Notes under the pieces: generated by a model
The model's database searches: none
The model's input: the letters and a program-made list of their open reading frames with translations, nothing else
Told to the model about the DNA's origin: nothing
Program-made: the position numbers and the translations under genes
Shown: positions 19,978-30,082 of the stretch, piece by piece
Numbering within the stretch: position 1 is the first letter of the stretch
How the letters are laid out: every line of letters begins with the position of its first letter
Source of the DNA: Xiphydria camelus
Taxonomy: Eukaryota; Arthropoda; Insecta; Hymenoptera; Xiphydriidae
Assembly (NCBI GenBank): GCA_963678675.1
Contig: OY783200.1
Span: 8,196,501 to 8,260,500, forward strand
Direction of reading: 5' to 3'
DNA: 64,000 bases

Positions 19978-21407
19978 TTTGAGAAAAAAAAACCGACACT
20001 AGTAGGCGGTTAACCCTTCGTGGTCATTACGGGTCTATAAGACCCGGAGTGTAACTGTAAGCTAGAATTACTATAAGTTATTGGCGCCCAAGCGGGCTGG
20101 CCTGCCCTCTAACGGTGCTTTGGGGTACCCTTTGTCAGTTAAGACTAGTGCCAGCCAAATCCCGACAGTAGTTCCTCCGTGACAGTTGATCATAGAAGAC
20201 CGTGCGCGAGATTCGGGTGACGTTGACCCACCTATGACCACCTCGTAATTATTTTGTAAAAAGTGACATTATTATTTTTTTTTCTGCGTGGGATTACTTC
20301 ACGTAATGTAAGTATAACTATGTGAATCGCTAAATTTTTTTTATAAAGTACATATGTGTGTTTACTGCGAAATTCTGGAGTTAAAAAGAAACATACGAAA
20401 AAATTACCAAATTGCATTTTGCTGTTATTTTCGGTGTAAAATTTTGATTTATATCGATATGTATCGGCATAATATATATTTTGACTCCAATATTTGCATT
20501 CAGATGGCATATAATTTACGAAACCGCCTGTTCCGCAACGCTCTTCTCGAGAGTGAGGAGCCTGTAGATGATTTTGGTGGTGACGCTTCGGATGACGAAG
20601 AGAACGGTCTTTCCGAGCAATCCGAAGAAAGCGATTTCGTAGATGAAGATGAGGCAGACACCGAAAACGCTGTTGAATCTAGCCGTGCGATAGAGTCTCG
20701 GGCTCGAGGCCGACCATCTACTGTTTTGAAGGGAACTAACGGCTTCGTGTGGCACAAGCAGCTTATTGACAAGCGAAACTCAGGTATACAAACGACTCCC
20801 CATGTATTCTTTCTATAGAAATGACCCTTCGTATTTCATTTGGTTTATATGTATGGGTTTGCTATTTGATAGGTCGAACGACTGCGCCCACGACTGTGCG
20901 CGTACCTGGCCCGGCAGGTCAGGCAACGAATTGCCGAACAATAAGCGAATTCTGGGACGTTCTGTTTACAAGCGAACTATTCGATATCATCGTTCAATGT
21001 ACGAACTTGAAAATCGAAGAGACTTGTCTTGAGATGATCGCTGCAAACAAAGATTTGCAGGTGTATCACCATCACACCGACGTCGACGAAATGAAGGCAT
21101 TCATCGGAATTCTGTACTATGCAGGATTATGGAAATCGAATCAAGTCAATACGCATGAATTGTGGAGCAAAGAGAACGGTCTAACATTTTACCGTTGCGT
21201 CTTGACGAGAGCGAGATTCATGTTTCTCTCCTCGTGCATACGATTTGACGAACAACGTACTCGACGAGCTGACGATAGATTATCTCCTATTCGCAAAGTA
21301 TGGGATATCTTCATTGACAACTGTACTAAAAATTATACGCCTCATCAGTATTGCACAGTCGACGAGCAGTTACTGGGTTTTCGGGGACGATGTAAATTCC
21401 GGATGTA

Positions 21408-23026
21408 CAGTGGCTCCAGAAAGTATTCGTACGACGAGAAATTGTCATTTATCTTGCAAACGGCAACATCCATGTGTAAGTCGTAATGCCAAAAATTATT
21501 GTCCTAATGGTAATATTCAAATATCGAATGGTATGCCCATCGCCGTTATCTAAAATGTCCATAATAAAAAAAAAGGCAACAGCGCGACACCATAAAATAT
21601 TCGTACCCCCTACCACCGGTGAGTTGACTCATCGTACGGAGCGAGCGAACGTGTAAACAGGAGATCTTATTTCAGTGTGCTTACGACTCGACTGCATGTT
21701 GTATGGATGTTGCGGGCTAAGCGGTATTTTACGTGCAAATTAAAGTGAATAAAAATGCCAAAAACTCAAGAGCTTTCTGTGAGTGAAAGAGAAAAGATTA
21801 TTGCACTCTATAACGATGGAAATAGTTACGAGAAGATAGGAAAAATTCTTCATAGGAGTAAATCAACGGTTCAATATGTTATTCAGAAATGGAATCGAGA
21901 AGGTTCTGTCGCTACGTTGCCGCGAACCGGACGTCCAAAGATTTTAAGTGCAAGAGATGAACGACACATTTTACAAGAAGTGAAAAATAATCCTTTTATA
22001 GCTGCACAGAGAATTGCGACAGATCTTGCAATAACAACAGGTACATGTGTCTGTGCAGAAACTATTCGAAAAGTTATCCGAAAAGGCGGCTATCATGGTC
22101 GCGCTGCTCGCAAAAAGCCATTTATTAGCGAAATAAACAGACGCAAGCGCTTAGCCTTTGCCAAAGAATATCTTCATAAGCCAATCGAGTTTTGGAAAAG
22201 GGTGATTTTCTCCGATGAGAGTAAGTTTCAGATCTTTGGTTCCAGTGGGAAAAAAATGGTTTGGAGAAAAAAAGGTATGGCACTAAACAAAGAAAATATA
22301 CTACCAACCGTAAAGCATGGAGGCGGTCACGTACTGCTTTAGGGCTGCATGGCATATAATGGAGTAGGCAAACTTCACTTTATTGAAGGTATAATGAATG
22401 CAAAAGACTACCTAAAGATACTGCAAGATAATTTATTTCAATCTGCTAAAATGCTTGGGATTGAAGATCATTTTTATTTCCAACAAGACAACGATCCTAA
22501 GCATACTGCTAGGATCGTGAAGGAATGGCTTTTGTACCACGTGCCTAACCAACTGAAAACGCCTCCTCAATCGCCGGATATTAATCCAATTGAAAATTTA
22601 TGGTCATACCTCGACAAAAAAATTAGAAGATTTACCATATCCAACGCAAATGATTTGAAGCGGCATTTAGAAGAAGAGTGGTACGCACTACCCAAAAATT
22701 ACATAAGTAATTTAATAGAGTCCATAGATCGACGCTTACAAGCAGTTATTGACAATAACGGATTGGCTACAAAGTATTAAATAAATATACTTGTGTATTT
22801 TGTGTCGTTTTCTGTTCGTTATATTATCGTACGAATACTTTATGGTCATTATATTTTCTTATTTTTTTTCGTCCTTATAGTAAAATAAACAAAAACTTTA
22901 ATTACCTTGGCGTATTATTATATTAATTAAAAGGTATCTAAGAAACTCATTATTAAACGTCAACTCCCTCTAGATGCCGTGATATCATATTTTTTGAGGG
23001 GGTACGAATACTTTCTGGAGCCACTG
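21408..23026 (+). mobile_element. Tc1-type transposon inside the piggyBac gene
   Basis: TA-flanked (21406-21407 and 23027-23028), 1619 bp. Outer terminal repeats start CAGTGGCTCCAGAAAGTATT. A second related motif (ACCATAAAATATTCGTACCC) lies about 183 bp inside the left end and its inverted partner about 180 bp inside the right end, the IR/DR arrangement used by many Tc1 elements for paired transposase binding. It contains one transposase gene with a single nonsense codon. Confidence 0.88.
21755..22780 (+). pseudogene. Tc1-type DD34E transposase with one nonsense codon
   Basis: A 341-codon frame starts at ATG 21755. Residues about 1-110 form paired helix-turn-helix domains, with the linker motif PRTGRPK. 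The DDE core has FSDESKF, QQDNDPKHTA and SPDINPIENLW; 34 residues separate the second aspartate from the glutamate, as in Tc1. The only defect is a TAG at 22340-22342 (codon 196), next to the GCMAYNG block where most relatives have tryptophan, so a single G-to-A change (TGG to TAG) is likely. Polyadenylation-like AATAAA occurs just after the stop. Confidence 0.9.
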
Positions 23027-24682
23027 TATATAAAATCGAAACCGGACAAATACGGACTAAAAATCATCACGTTGAATGACGCTTGCACGTCTTACTTGGT
23101 GAGTTTTATATTGGAAGTATGATTTTCTTATAAACTGAATTGCACATTCACTTTTTATGTTCTCATTTCAGATATATGGTATTCCATATTTGGAGAAAGT
23201 CGAAAGTGCAGTGCGTAACGAGCCAATATCAGAATATTTTTTCCGTGAAGTAACGAAGTCAATCCATGGAACGAATCGGAGCGTAACATGTGATAACTGG
23301 TTTACTTCCATTCCTATGTTACAACATATGCTGAAGTCTCCCTTCAACATGACAATCACCGGTACGATCCGGAAAAATAAGCGCGAAATTCCGTTAGAAA
23401 TGAAGGTAGCTTCCAAAGAACCGCCGGCTACAGTTTTTGTCTTCTCAGAAAACATCTCATTGTTATCGTACACACCGAAAAAAAATAAAATCGTGTTACT
23501 TGCATCATCGTATTTGCAAACAACTAAGATAACAGACGGAAAGCCGGAAGTAATCTTACATTACAACAATACGAAGGGTGGAACTGATACCTTCGATCAG
23601 CTATGCCATTCATACACAACCGCCAGGGGAACTTCGAGATGGCCACTGAGGTTTTTTTTTGGAATATTGGACCAAGCGATGGTGAACGCTCGCATTCTAT
23701 TTAATTGTCGATGCGTCAACAACGGCGAAGAGAATAACACCCTTACAGCAAAAGAGTGCCTGAAGAAAGTCACGTTCCACCTGGTCGAGCCTTACCTGAA
23801 AAAACGAGGCAACGTACAAGATCTGCAAACCTATCTCAAACAAGGGATTGCAGGAATTCTTGGCACCGAAACTCCTTCAGAGCAATCCCCAAAGCGGGAG
23901 TATTTGCAGAAGAGGATCCGCTGCAGATTATGCAAAGCAAAAGACGATCGCAAAACTCAAATGTTGTGCTCCTCATGTGGTCAACCCATGTGCGACAAGC
24001 ACAGGCAATTTATCTGTATCGAATGTACTGCATAGAATAATTTTTGTAACTAATTTTTCTAATAAATCGCTTATTTTTCATTATATTGTACTTTATTTCA
24101 CTCCGAAATGGACCCTTTTCAAACTTCAAAATAAATACCTTTTTTGGAACGCCCACTATAGAGCTATTTTTTTCCGTAAACTATGATATCTCAAGAGTAT
24201 CACCCTACAATTTTATGAAAAAATATTAAAAATTGCCAGAGTTATGATTTTTTGAGTAAAAAACGGTTTTTTTCACGCATTTTCTCCTTCCTGATTTTTT
24301 TCCGCCATTTTGAAAATTTGATAAAAATGTTTTGCCATGATATTCTCATTCTGAAAGGTTCGAACCAATATCCTGAATTTTTATGAGTCGTTCGGAACGA
24401 TACTGGCAACGTGGCAATCGTTTAAACATGGCTGGGTCATTTTAACCCACCTATGACCACCGTGTTATTATTTGAACGTATGACCACGAAGGGTTAAGGC
24501 AGGCGGGGAATCCTACTTTATCGCCCCCTTTTTGCAAAATTCTACTTTTACCATCGTACTTACACTGCGTGACTGCAGTGTGGCTTCACGCTGAACGTCC
24601 AGATGGACACCCCAGTGCATGCACTCGAATGCACCGCGTGAAAGTAGTGTGCAGTCACGGTGGCGTCACTTTGCTATCGGGG

Positions 24683-25245
24683 ATCGGGGCAGTACAGAGC
24701 AGGACATACGATACAGCAATTCGGTAACAACGGAGCCGGCGGCTCGCAAGTACCGATCGCCGGCAACGAAGACATTACACAGTTACTCGCGCAGCAAACC
24801 GAGCTGCTACGCCGCCTTGCGGACGGCGATCGAGCGACTAACAAGTCAAAGGTTAAGTTAAGGCCATCACACACAAAATTCCGTAAGGCCGTAAGACGTA
24901 AGCATAAACGAATAGACCAATCAGGATCAAGTATTCCGTTGTGGTGGAGTAACGGACAACGGAATACTTGATCCTGATTGGTTTATTCGCTTACGCTTAC
25001 GTCTTACGGCTTTACGGAATTTTGTGTGTGATGGCCATTACTTATCATCAAGCTGCCTAAATTCGACGGCCGCACAGAAGACTGGAAACAGTTTTCGGAA
25101 ACCTTTCAGTCACTTATACATAACAACGAAAGCATGCCGAGCGTGCAAAAATATCAATACTTGATTACATCGCTCTCAGGCTCGGCAGCGAAGATCATCG
25201 AATCGATTGAGTTGACCAACGACAATAGGCATGATGACAGATTTT
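24683..25245 (+). pseudogene. gag: BEL/Pao gag fragment
   Basis: The frame reads GNEDITQLLAQQTELLRRLA, then, across a MITE at 24861-25037, IKLPKFDGRTEDWKQFSETF and later LIHNNESMPSVQKYQYLITS and SGSAAKIIE. This is the DUF1759-type gag segment of BEL/Pao retrotransposons, which packages the element RNA. When the MITE and one TTA are left out, the frame is continuous. The fragment ends near 25245; no pol or LTR is found next to it. It is host to the foldback element on its left side. Confidence 0.7.
24861..25037. mobile_element. Harbinger-type palindromic MITE
   Basis: Near-perfect foldback of 177 bp. The ends read AGGCCATCACACACAAAATT and are flanked by TTA (24858-24860 and 25038-25040), the PIF/Harbinger target duplication. 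The centre holds ACCAATCAGGATCAAGTATT and its complement. Relatives lie at 45739 and 48930. Confidence 0.85.
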
Positions 25246-25475
25246 GAAAAACTATTGTATAATGTTCGAAAATATATACTATTTACAACGAATATAATAT
25301 TTCTGTAAAAAATAAAGGTTTAGTAGAAAAAAATTTAATTTTCATTTTCAAATTTAAAATTCACACGAAAACGCTTCTCAGTGTCATGGCGTCGCTTGTG
25401 ACGTCACGATTGAGTAAACACTACGTAAACATAATACACGTCATACAATAATTTACTTATTTCGTGTTATGAAAT

Positions 25476-26056
25476 ATGAATTCGAAAGTGTATAGGTGGT
25501 GTTCGGTTCCTCAGTGTGCTAACACATCAAGAAAAACTCCGAACAAGTTGTTTGTATTCGTTCCGTTCAAGAAAACCATACGAGACAAGTGGCTTAAACT
25601 TTCAAGGCGGGATTCAACAGAGATGTTGCCCAGTACTCACCTTTATTTTTGTGAAGATCACTTTGACGTAAGTTTTAACATTATTTTGTAGATTCCAAAA
25701 TAGTATAATGGTATATTGATCTTGTTTGAGGTCTAAATTTGATAATTATAATAAACAATCTTTTTTGAGGTTAGATTTCATCATCATCACTCATCACTGT
25801 TATTTTAATAGCTTTTTTTTCCAAATTTCAGTTGCCAAATGATATGGAGAATTATATGGAGTATCACTTGATGGGATCGGTGTCGCAGATCCGCATAAAA
25901 CCGGTGTGTATGCCGACAAAATTTCAATGTCAATCAGATAGAAGAAAACGAACTTCTATTGCTACAGAACGACCATATATTCTCAAGAAACAACGAAAGA
26001 TATTAATTGAAGAATGTGAGAAAGATTTAGAAGAAAAAACTATTGCTCCAAAATAG
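25476..26056 (+). pseudogene. THAP-domain exons of a transposon-derived gene
   Basis: Exon 1 (25476-25667) encodes a C2CH THAP zinc finger: CSVPQC, the KLFVFVPFKK block, a tryptophan in KWLKL, then YFCEDHF. It ends at a GTAAGT donor. Exon 2 begins at 25832 after a TTTCAG acceptor with LPNDMENYMEYHLMG and RIKPVCMPTKFQCQSDRRKR, a segment that follows the THAP domain in many insect proteins of transposon origin, and stops at 26054-26056. THAP domains bind specific DNA, often transposon ends. No transposase core follows, so it is a truncated piece or an internally deleted element. Its outer limits are not defined. Confidence 0.6.
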
Positions 26057-26427
26057 TTGGAACTTGGAGAGACTTCATCTGGAAGTTTAGGTAGGTACTA
26101 TTTTTACCTAATCAATAATGAAATTATACAAATTATATGACAGTATTTTGACAATAACACAGGCCGACAAATTTCTGACCCAGAAACGGTACCTTGTGTG
26201 CCCGAAGGATTTTGATACGCTGATTCCGAATCTGGCTTCAGATTTAACCCTATACGTCAGGTTTTCGAGATATCCTAACCTAAAAGTGCGAAAAACACGC
26301 TTTTCTGCTAAATTCGGGATTATGTATCATCGCGAATAAATTTTTTTGATGTGAAACATCTTATGCCGCGCTTCGGGGGTGAGACCGGCTGCTCGTGAAA
26401 CGTCGCTGGAGTGGCTAAATACGCTAA

Positions 26428-26542
26428 GGCCAGGCGAACGTTGAACATTGCCTCTATATTTATATCTATTCTATATATAGATATAGAGGCAACGGTCACC
26501 CTACGTCTCCTCACTGAACTGCGTCCCAACGTTCGCCTGGCC
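26428..26542. mobile_element. 115-bp Harbinger-type MITE
   Basis: The ends GGCCAGGCGAACGTTG are exact inverted repeats flanked by TAA (26425-26427 and 26543-26545). The centre contains a TATAGATATAGAGGCAA hairpin. Confidence 0.75.
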
Positions 26543-26737
26543 TAACTCGGGACGCATCGGCTCTCTCCGCCACGACTCGATGGTCCCCTTTCACCGAGCC
26601 CTAGCGTTACCACTTACTACTATACGCTCACTGTATCGGTGTACGAAGCAGTATTTACCCTCATTAATGAAAGCATGAGGATTGATTGATCATTGGTTAG
26701 CACGTTTAAAAATAACATTTAAATACCGTTTGTATAG

Positions 26738-27122
26738 GAAAATTGTTAGATGTGAAACATCGAAATTCTTCTTTGTAGAAAGTATGCGATAGGAAGGATG
26801 GACCACGCATCCGTTGAAAGAATACGTGCGCCAGTGCACATTTGTATTTATGACTGTGATACCATTAAACAGTACGAACCGTTGTGTCGAATTCCGTTTA
26901 TCGCGAGACGGAGCAGCGACCGATGGTAGAGTTAAGAGAGAGTAAACTAAATGCGCTTTTTGAATTAGACACAACGGTTCGTACCGTTTAATAGTATCAC
27001 AGTCATAAATACAAATGCGCTCTGGCGCACGTGTTCTTTCGACGGACGCGTGGTCCATCCTTCCTATCGCATACTTTCTACAAAGAAGAATTTCGATGTT
27101 TCACATCTAACAATTTTTCTAT
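26738..27122. repeat. 385-bp foldback palindrome
   Basis: Arms 26738-26912 and 26957-27122 are inverted copies, starting AATTGTTAGATGTGAAACAT. Inside is the motif GAACCGTTGTGTCGAATTCC, which recurs at 31518 and 49294. Non-coding. Confidence 0.7.
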
Positions 27123-27184
27123 AAAAACTGTTTCATATTATATGTTATTTCAGTGAAGAAAAAGTGCAAGCCGATAGATATCGT

Positions 27185-27185
<1 letters not shown>

Positions 27186-27239
<54 letters not shown>
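27186..27239. repeat. (CT)n microsatellite
   Basis: About 26 uninterrupted CT dinucleotides, next to the assembly gap. Confidence 0.95.
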
Positions 27240-27241
<2 letters not shown>

Positions 27242-27308
27242 TCGTCTTTACGTTCTCTCCCTCCTTCAATATCTTTAGATCCTCCCTGCAAGCGAGTTAT
27301 GCGTTTCA

Positions 27309-27508
27309 NNNNNNNNNNNNNNNNNNNNNNNNNNNNNNNNNNNNNNNNNNNNNNNNNNNNNNNNNNNNNNNNNNNNNNNNNNNNNNNNNNNNNNNNNNNN
27401 NNNNNNNNNNNNNNNNNNNNNNNNNNNNNNNNNNNNNNNNNNNNNNNNNNNNNNNNNNNNNNNNNNNNNNNNNNNNNNNNNNNNNNNNNNNNNNNNNNNN
27501 NNNNNNNN
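27309..27508. other. Assembly gap, 200 N
   Basis: Exactly 200 undetermined bases, probably a default-size gap. Sequence on either side is repetitive. Reading frames shown as X across it are meaningless. Confidence 0.98.
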
Positions 27509-27561
27509 CAGAAGGCGGCGTCTGTACTTTATTTTTTTTCTAAAAACGGATGACACCTTTT

Positions 27562-27955
27562 TAAAGCAGCGCTCTTACCCTTTAAAACCATGTCTCCAAA
27601 TTTTGTATATCATTTTTTTTCATTGAGATATCTATGATTGAAACTAGGTACTTTCGCTATTTCAATACAGCATTGGGTCACATGCAATTTCCTTAACTCC
27701 CAACGCTGTAACCTAGGAGTGTATAACCTATTTTGAGTTTCTAGAGTAGTTTCAACATTCAATTATGGTCATATTACATATAGAAAAGACTGATATAATA
27801 TACCGGTTCATTTGAAAAATTGCATGTGACCCAATGCTGTATTGAAATAGCGAAAATACCTAGTTTCAATCATAGATATCTCAATGAAAAAAAATGATAT
27901 ACAAAATTTGGAGGTATGGTTTTAAAGGGTAAGAGTGCTGCTTTAGAAAGGCGTT
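27562..27955. repeat. Inverted repeat, arms about 140 bp
   Basis: 27562-27700 and 27815-27955 are inverted copies (GCATTGGGTCACATGCAATT and its complement) separated by about 115 bp of AT-rich loop containing AGACTGATATAATATACCGG. Non-coding. Confidence 0.7.
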
Positions 27956-29786
27956 ATCGGTGTTTAGAAAAAAAATTTATTCGCGATGATATATAACCCC
28001 GAATTTAGCAGAAAAGCGTGTTTTTCGCACTTTTAGATTAGGATATCTCGAAAACCTGACGTATAGGGTTAATTCTGAGGCCGGATTCGGATTCAGCGTA
28101 CCCCAAAATCCTTCAGGCACACAATGTCCTGTTTCTGGGTTAGTTTCGTTAAATTTTATCGGCCTGTGTTATCGACAGATGCTCGATGGCGGATCAATAT
28201 CTTTGGGTGACAATAAAGAGTGCAAAGTTGTCGGCGAGGGGACCGTCTTAATTGACAAGTACGTCGGTGGCGCGTGGGTTAAATCATGAATTGAAAAATT
28301 GATTTACGTTCCAGAGATGAAAAAGAATCTCCTGTCGGTCGGAGTGTGCACATCGCGGGGTTACGACGTGAATTTCTCGGACAAAATGGTAAAAATCTGT
28401 GACGGCGATAGAGTGCTGGCCTTCGGTGTCAAACAGGAGAACGAGACTTATCGGATGCTTTTTCGAAAAAGAAACAAGAGCGTTGGCAACTGAGCTAACG
28501 TAGCAGAAGCAGACATTCGCGTATGGCACGAGCGTCTCGGTCACATAAATGATCGAAAGTTGCGTGAGTTAGTGAAGAAGGGCATCGTGGACGGAGTGAA
28601 GCTGTCGGGGAAGGGCGACGTGTTTTGCGAAGCGTGCAAAATCGGCCAATCTCACAGACTCGCGTTCAAAAAGGAGCGTGATAGGGTAGCGACCGAGCCG
28701 GGCGAAGTGATACACACGGACGTGTGTGGGCTAATGCCGGTCGAATCTCCGAAGGGTTCACGGTATCTTCTGACCTTCAAAGATGACGCTACGAGTTTTC
28801 GATACGTTTATTTTCTGCGACACAAAAGTGATGTGTACGAAAAATGTAAGGTGTTCGACAAACTGGTGGAAAACAAATTCGGGCGAGCGATGAGAGTCCT
28901 GCGCTCAGATAACGGGCGGGAGTTTCGCAACAAAGCAATGGATAGTTATCTCGAATTGCGCGGAATTCAGCGGGAAACCACAGCGCCGTACACGCCGGAG
29001 CAGAACGGCAAAGCAGAGCGCAACAGAACGATAATTGAAGCAGCAAGAACGATGATTGAGTGCAAAAAGGCTTCCGAAGAATTTGTGGGCCGAGACAGCA
29101 AGCACAGCTGTGTACCTAAAAAATCGTTTGGTTTCGTCGAGTGCGCGGGGTGACGTAACGCCATACGAACTGTAGGTCGGACAGAAACCGAATTTAAAGT
29201 ATCTTCGAATATTCGGGTCCGAGGCATTTGTGCATATGCCGAAGCTGTTTACTCAGAAACTAGATGCACGAGCGAAACGAATGTGGCTCGACGGCTACGA
29301 GGGAGAATCGTCGAACTATCGGCTGTGGGATCCGACGTCGAAGAAGGTCGTAGTGTCACGGGATGTGGTGATCTACGAGAACGTCGGGCAGGCGGTACTG
29401 CCAGCCGGTAGCGAGGAAGACGGTGAGATTCGATTGCGAAAAGATGAACGAGAGGAGCGTCACTGTGCCGACGAAAGACCGGGAGGTGAAGAAGACGAGT
29501 CAGACAACGATGTGTTTCTACCAGCGGCCGAGGAGGCAGCTGAAGTAGAGTCGCAGCCGCCAGCGGAAAATCAGCGGCAGCTCAGAGAACGTACGAGTCT
29601 GAGGCGGCCCTCGCGGTACGAGACGAATGTGGCAGAATACGTGGTTCCATCGTCGTACGGCAAAGCAGTGAACAGCAGTGAGTCATCTCAATGGAAAAGG
29701 GCAATCGAGGACGAGCTAAAGGCGCATAAAGAGAACGAGACGTGGACACTGGTGAAACGAGAACCAGGTATGAAACTCATTGATTC

Positions 29787-30082
29787 CATTGCCATTTATA
29801 ACTTACTATGTTAAGGTTTACAAACTGAAAACAGTAAGCTATAAATGGCATTTTTTTCAAAAATTGCACTTACGAAATTTTCAAAGTAAGGTATCGATGG
29901 TATCGATATATCAATATGGCAGCCTACTTCATAGTAGGCATGGAATTCAGATATTATCAAAATACCTTTCAATCAAATCTTGTTTTCTTCCACCAGTTTT
30001 GGCGTTAAGACCAACTAATAATTCCTTCAACTGCTCCACTTTCAAATCACAGTAATTCATTTTTACCAATTTTTTTACCAGT
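29787..30082. mobile_element. 296-bp insertion in copia, with 9-bp target duplication
   Basis: CATTGATTC flanks the insert on both sides (29778-29786 and 30083-30091). 293 bp (29791-30083) are almost identical to 36098-36390, with one difference seen (TTTACAAAC versus TTTAAAAAC). The left end forms a hairpin (CCATTTATAACTTACT... and AGCTATAAATGG). No terminal inverted repeat is obvious. A 9-10-bp duplication would fit a Mutator-like mechanism, but that is only a suggestion. Confidence 0.7.

Larger units (their letters stand above)
20504..24035 (+). pseudogene. piggyBac transposase, spliced and split by a Tc1 element
   Basis: The likely start is ATG 20504. Coding pieces are 20504-20783, 20873-21407, 23029-23098 and 23172-24035; introns 20784-20872 and 23099-23171 have GT..AG ends and preserve the frame. 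The N-terminus is acidic. The DDE_Tnp_1_7 core shows the three expected aspartates: VDEQLLGFRG (21361), TCDNWFTS (near 23290) and GGTDTFDQL (near 23580). The C-terminus has the cysteine-rich finger of piggyBac (CRLC, CSSCGQPMCDKH, CIEC). Across the Tc1 insertion at TA the frame is continuous once one TA is removed. Apart from the insertion I see no stop or frameshift, so the gene was probably active when hit. Confidence 0.85.
20010..24497 (+). mobile_element. piggyBac-type transposon
   Basis: Both ends read TTAACCCTTCGTGGTCAT, with TTAA at 20010-20013 and 24494-24497 as the target duplication. Inner copies of CCCACCTATGACCACC occur near 20228 and 24450 in the same orientation. The element carries one spliced transposase gene, interrupted by a Tc1-type element at 21408-23026. 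Its insertion site is inside the right arm of the foldback element, so it is younger than that element and older than the Tc1. Confidence 0.85.
17269..24682. mobile_element. Large foldback element with long TIRs, carrying nested transposons
   Basis: Left arm 17269-17735 matches in inverted orientation the right arm 19745-20013 plus 24498-24682. Outer ends read CCCCGATAACAAAG and CTTTGCTATCGGGG. The arms hold, from outside in, a CACTG/GTGAC-rich block, a spacer with GCAAAATTCTAC, a tRNA-like segment and an AT-rich end at GATATCTC. The right arm is split by a piggyBac element at TTAA (20010). The core contains a transposase fragment (17770-18020) and a TTAA palindrome (18757-19598). Without the piggyBac insertion the element is about 2.9 kb. 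No transposase of its own is recognised. Confidence 0.7.
26154..28172. mobile_element. Long-TIR element with assembly gap
   Basis: About 190-bp inverted repeats at 26154-26345 and 27972-28172 (ends near AACACAGGCCGA). The left arm and the inverted right arm share CAGGTTTTCGAGATATCC and AAAAACACGCTTTTCTGC-like words. Inside lie a MITE, a 385-bp palindrome, a CT microsatellite, a 200-N gap and another inverted repeat. No transposase is seen. It lies immediately left of a copia fragment. Confidence 0.6.

Noticed and set aside
27164..27556. Open frames running through the N gap
   Set aside because: Unknown bases translate as X; no evidence of coding.
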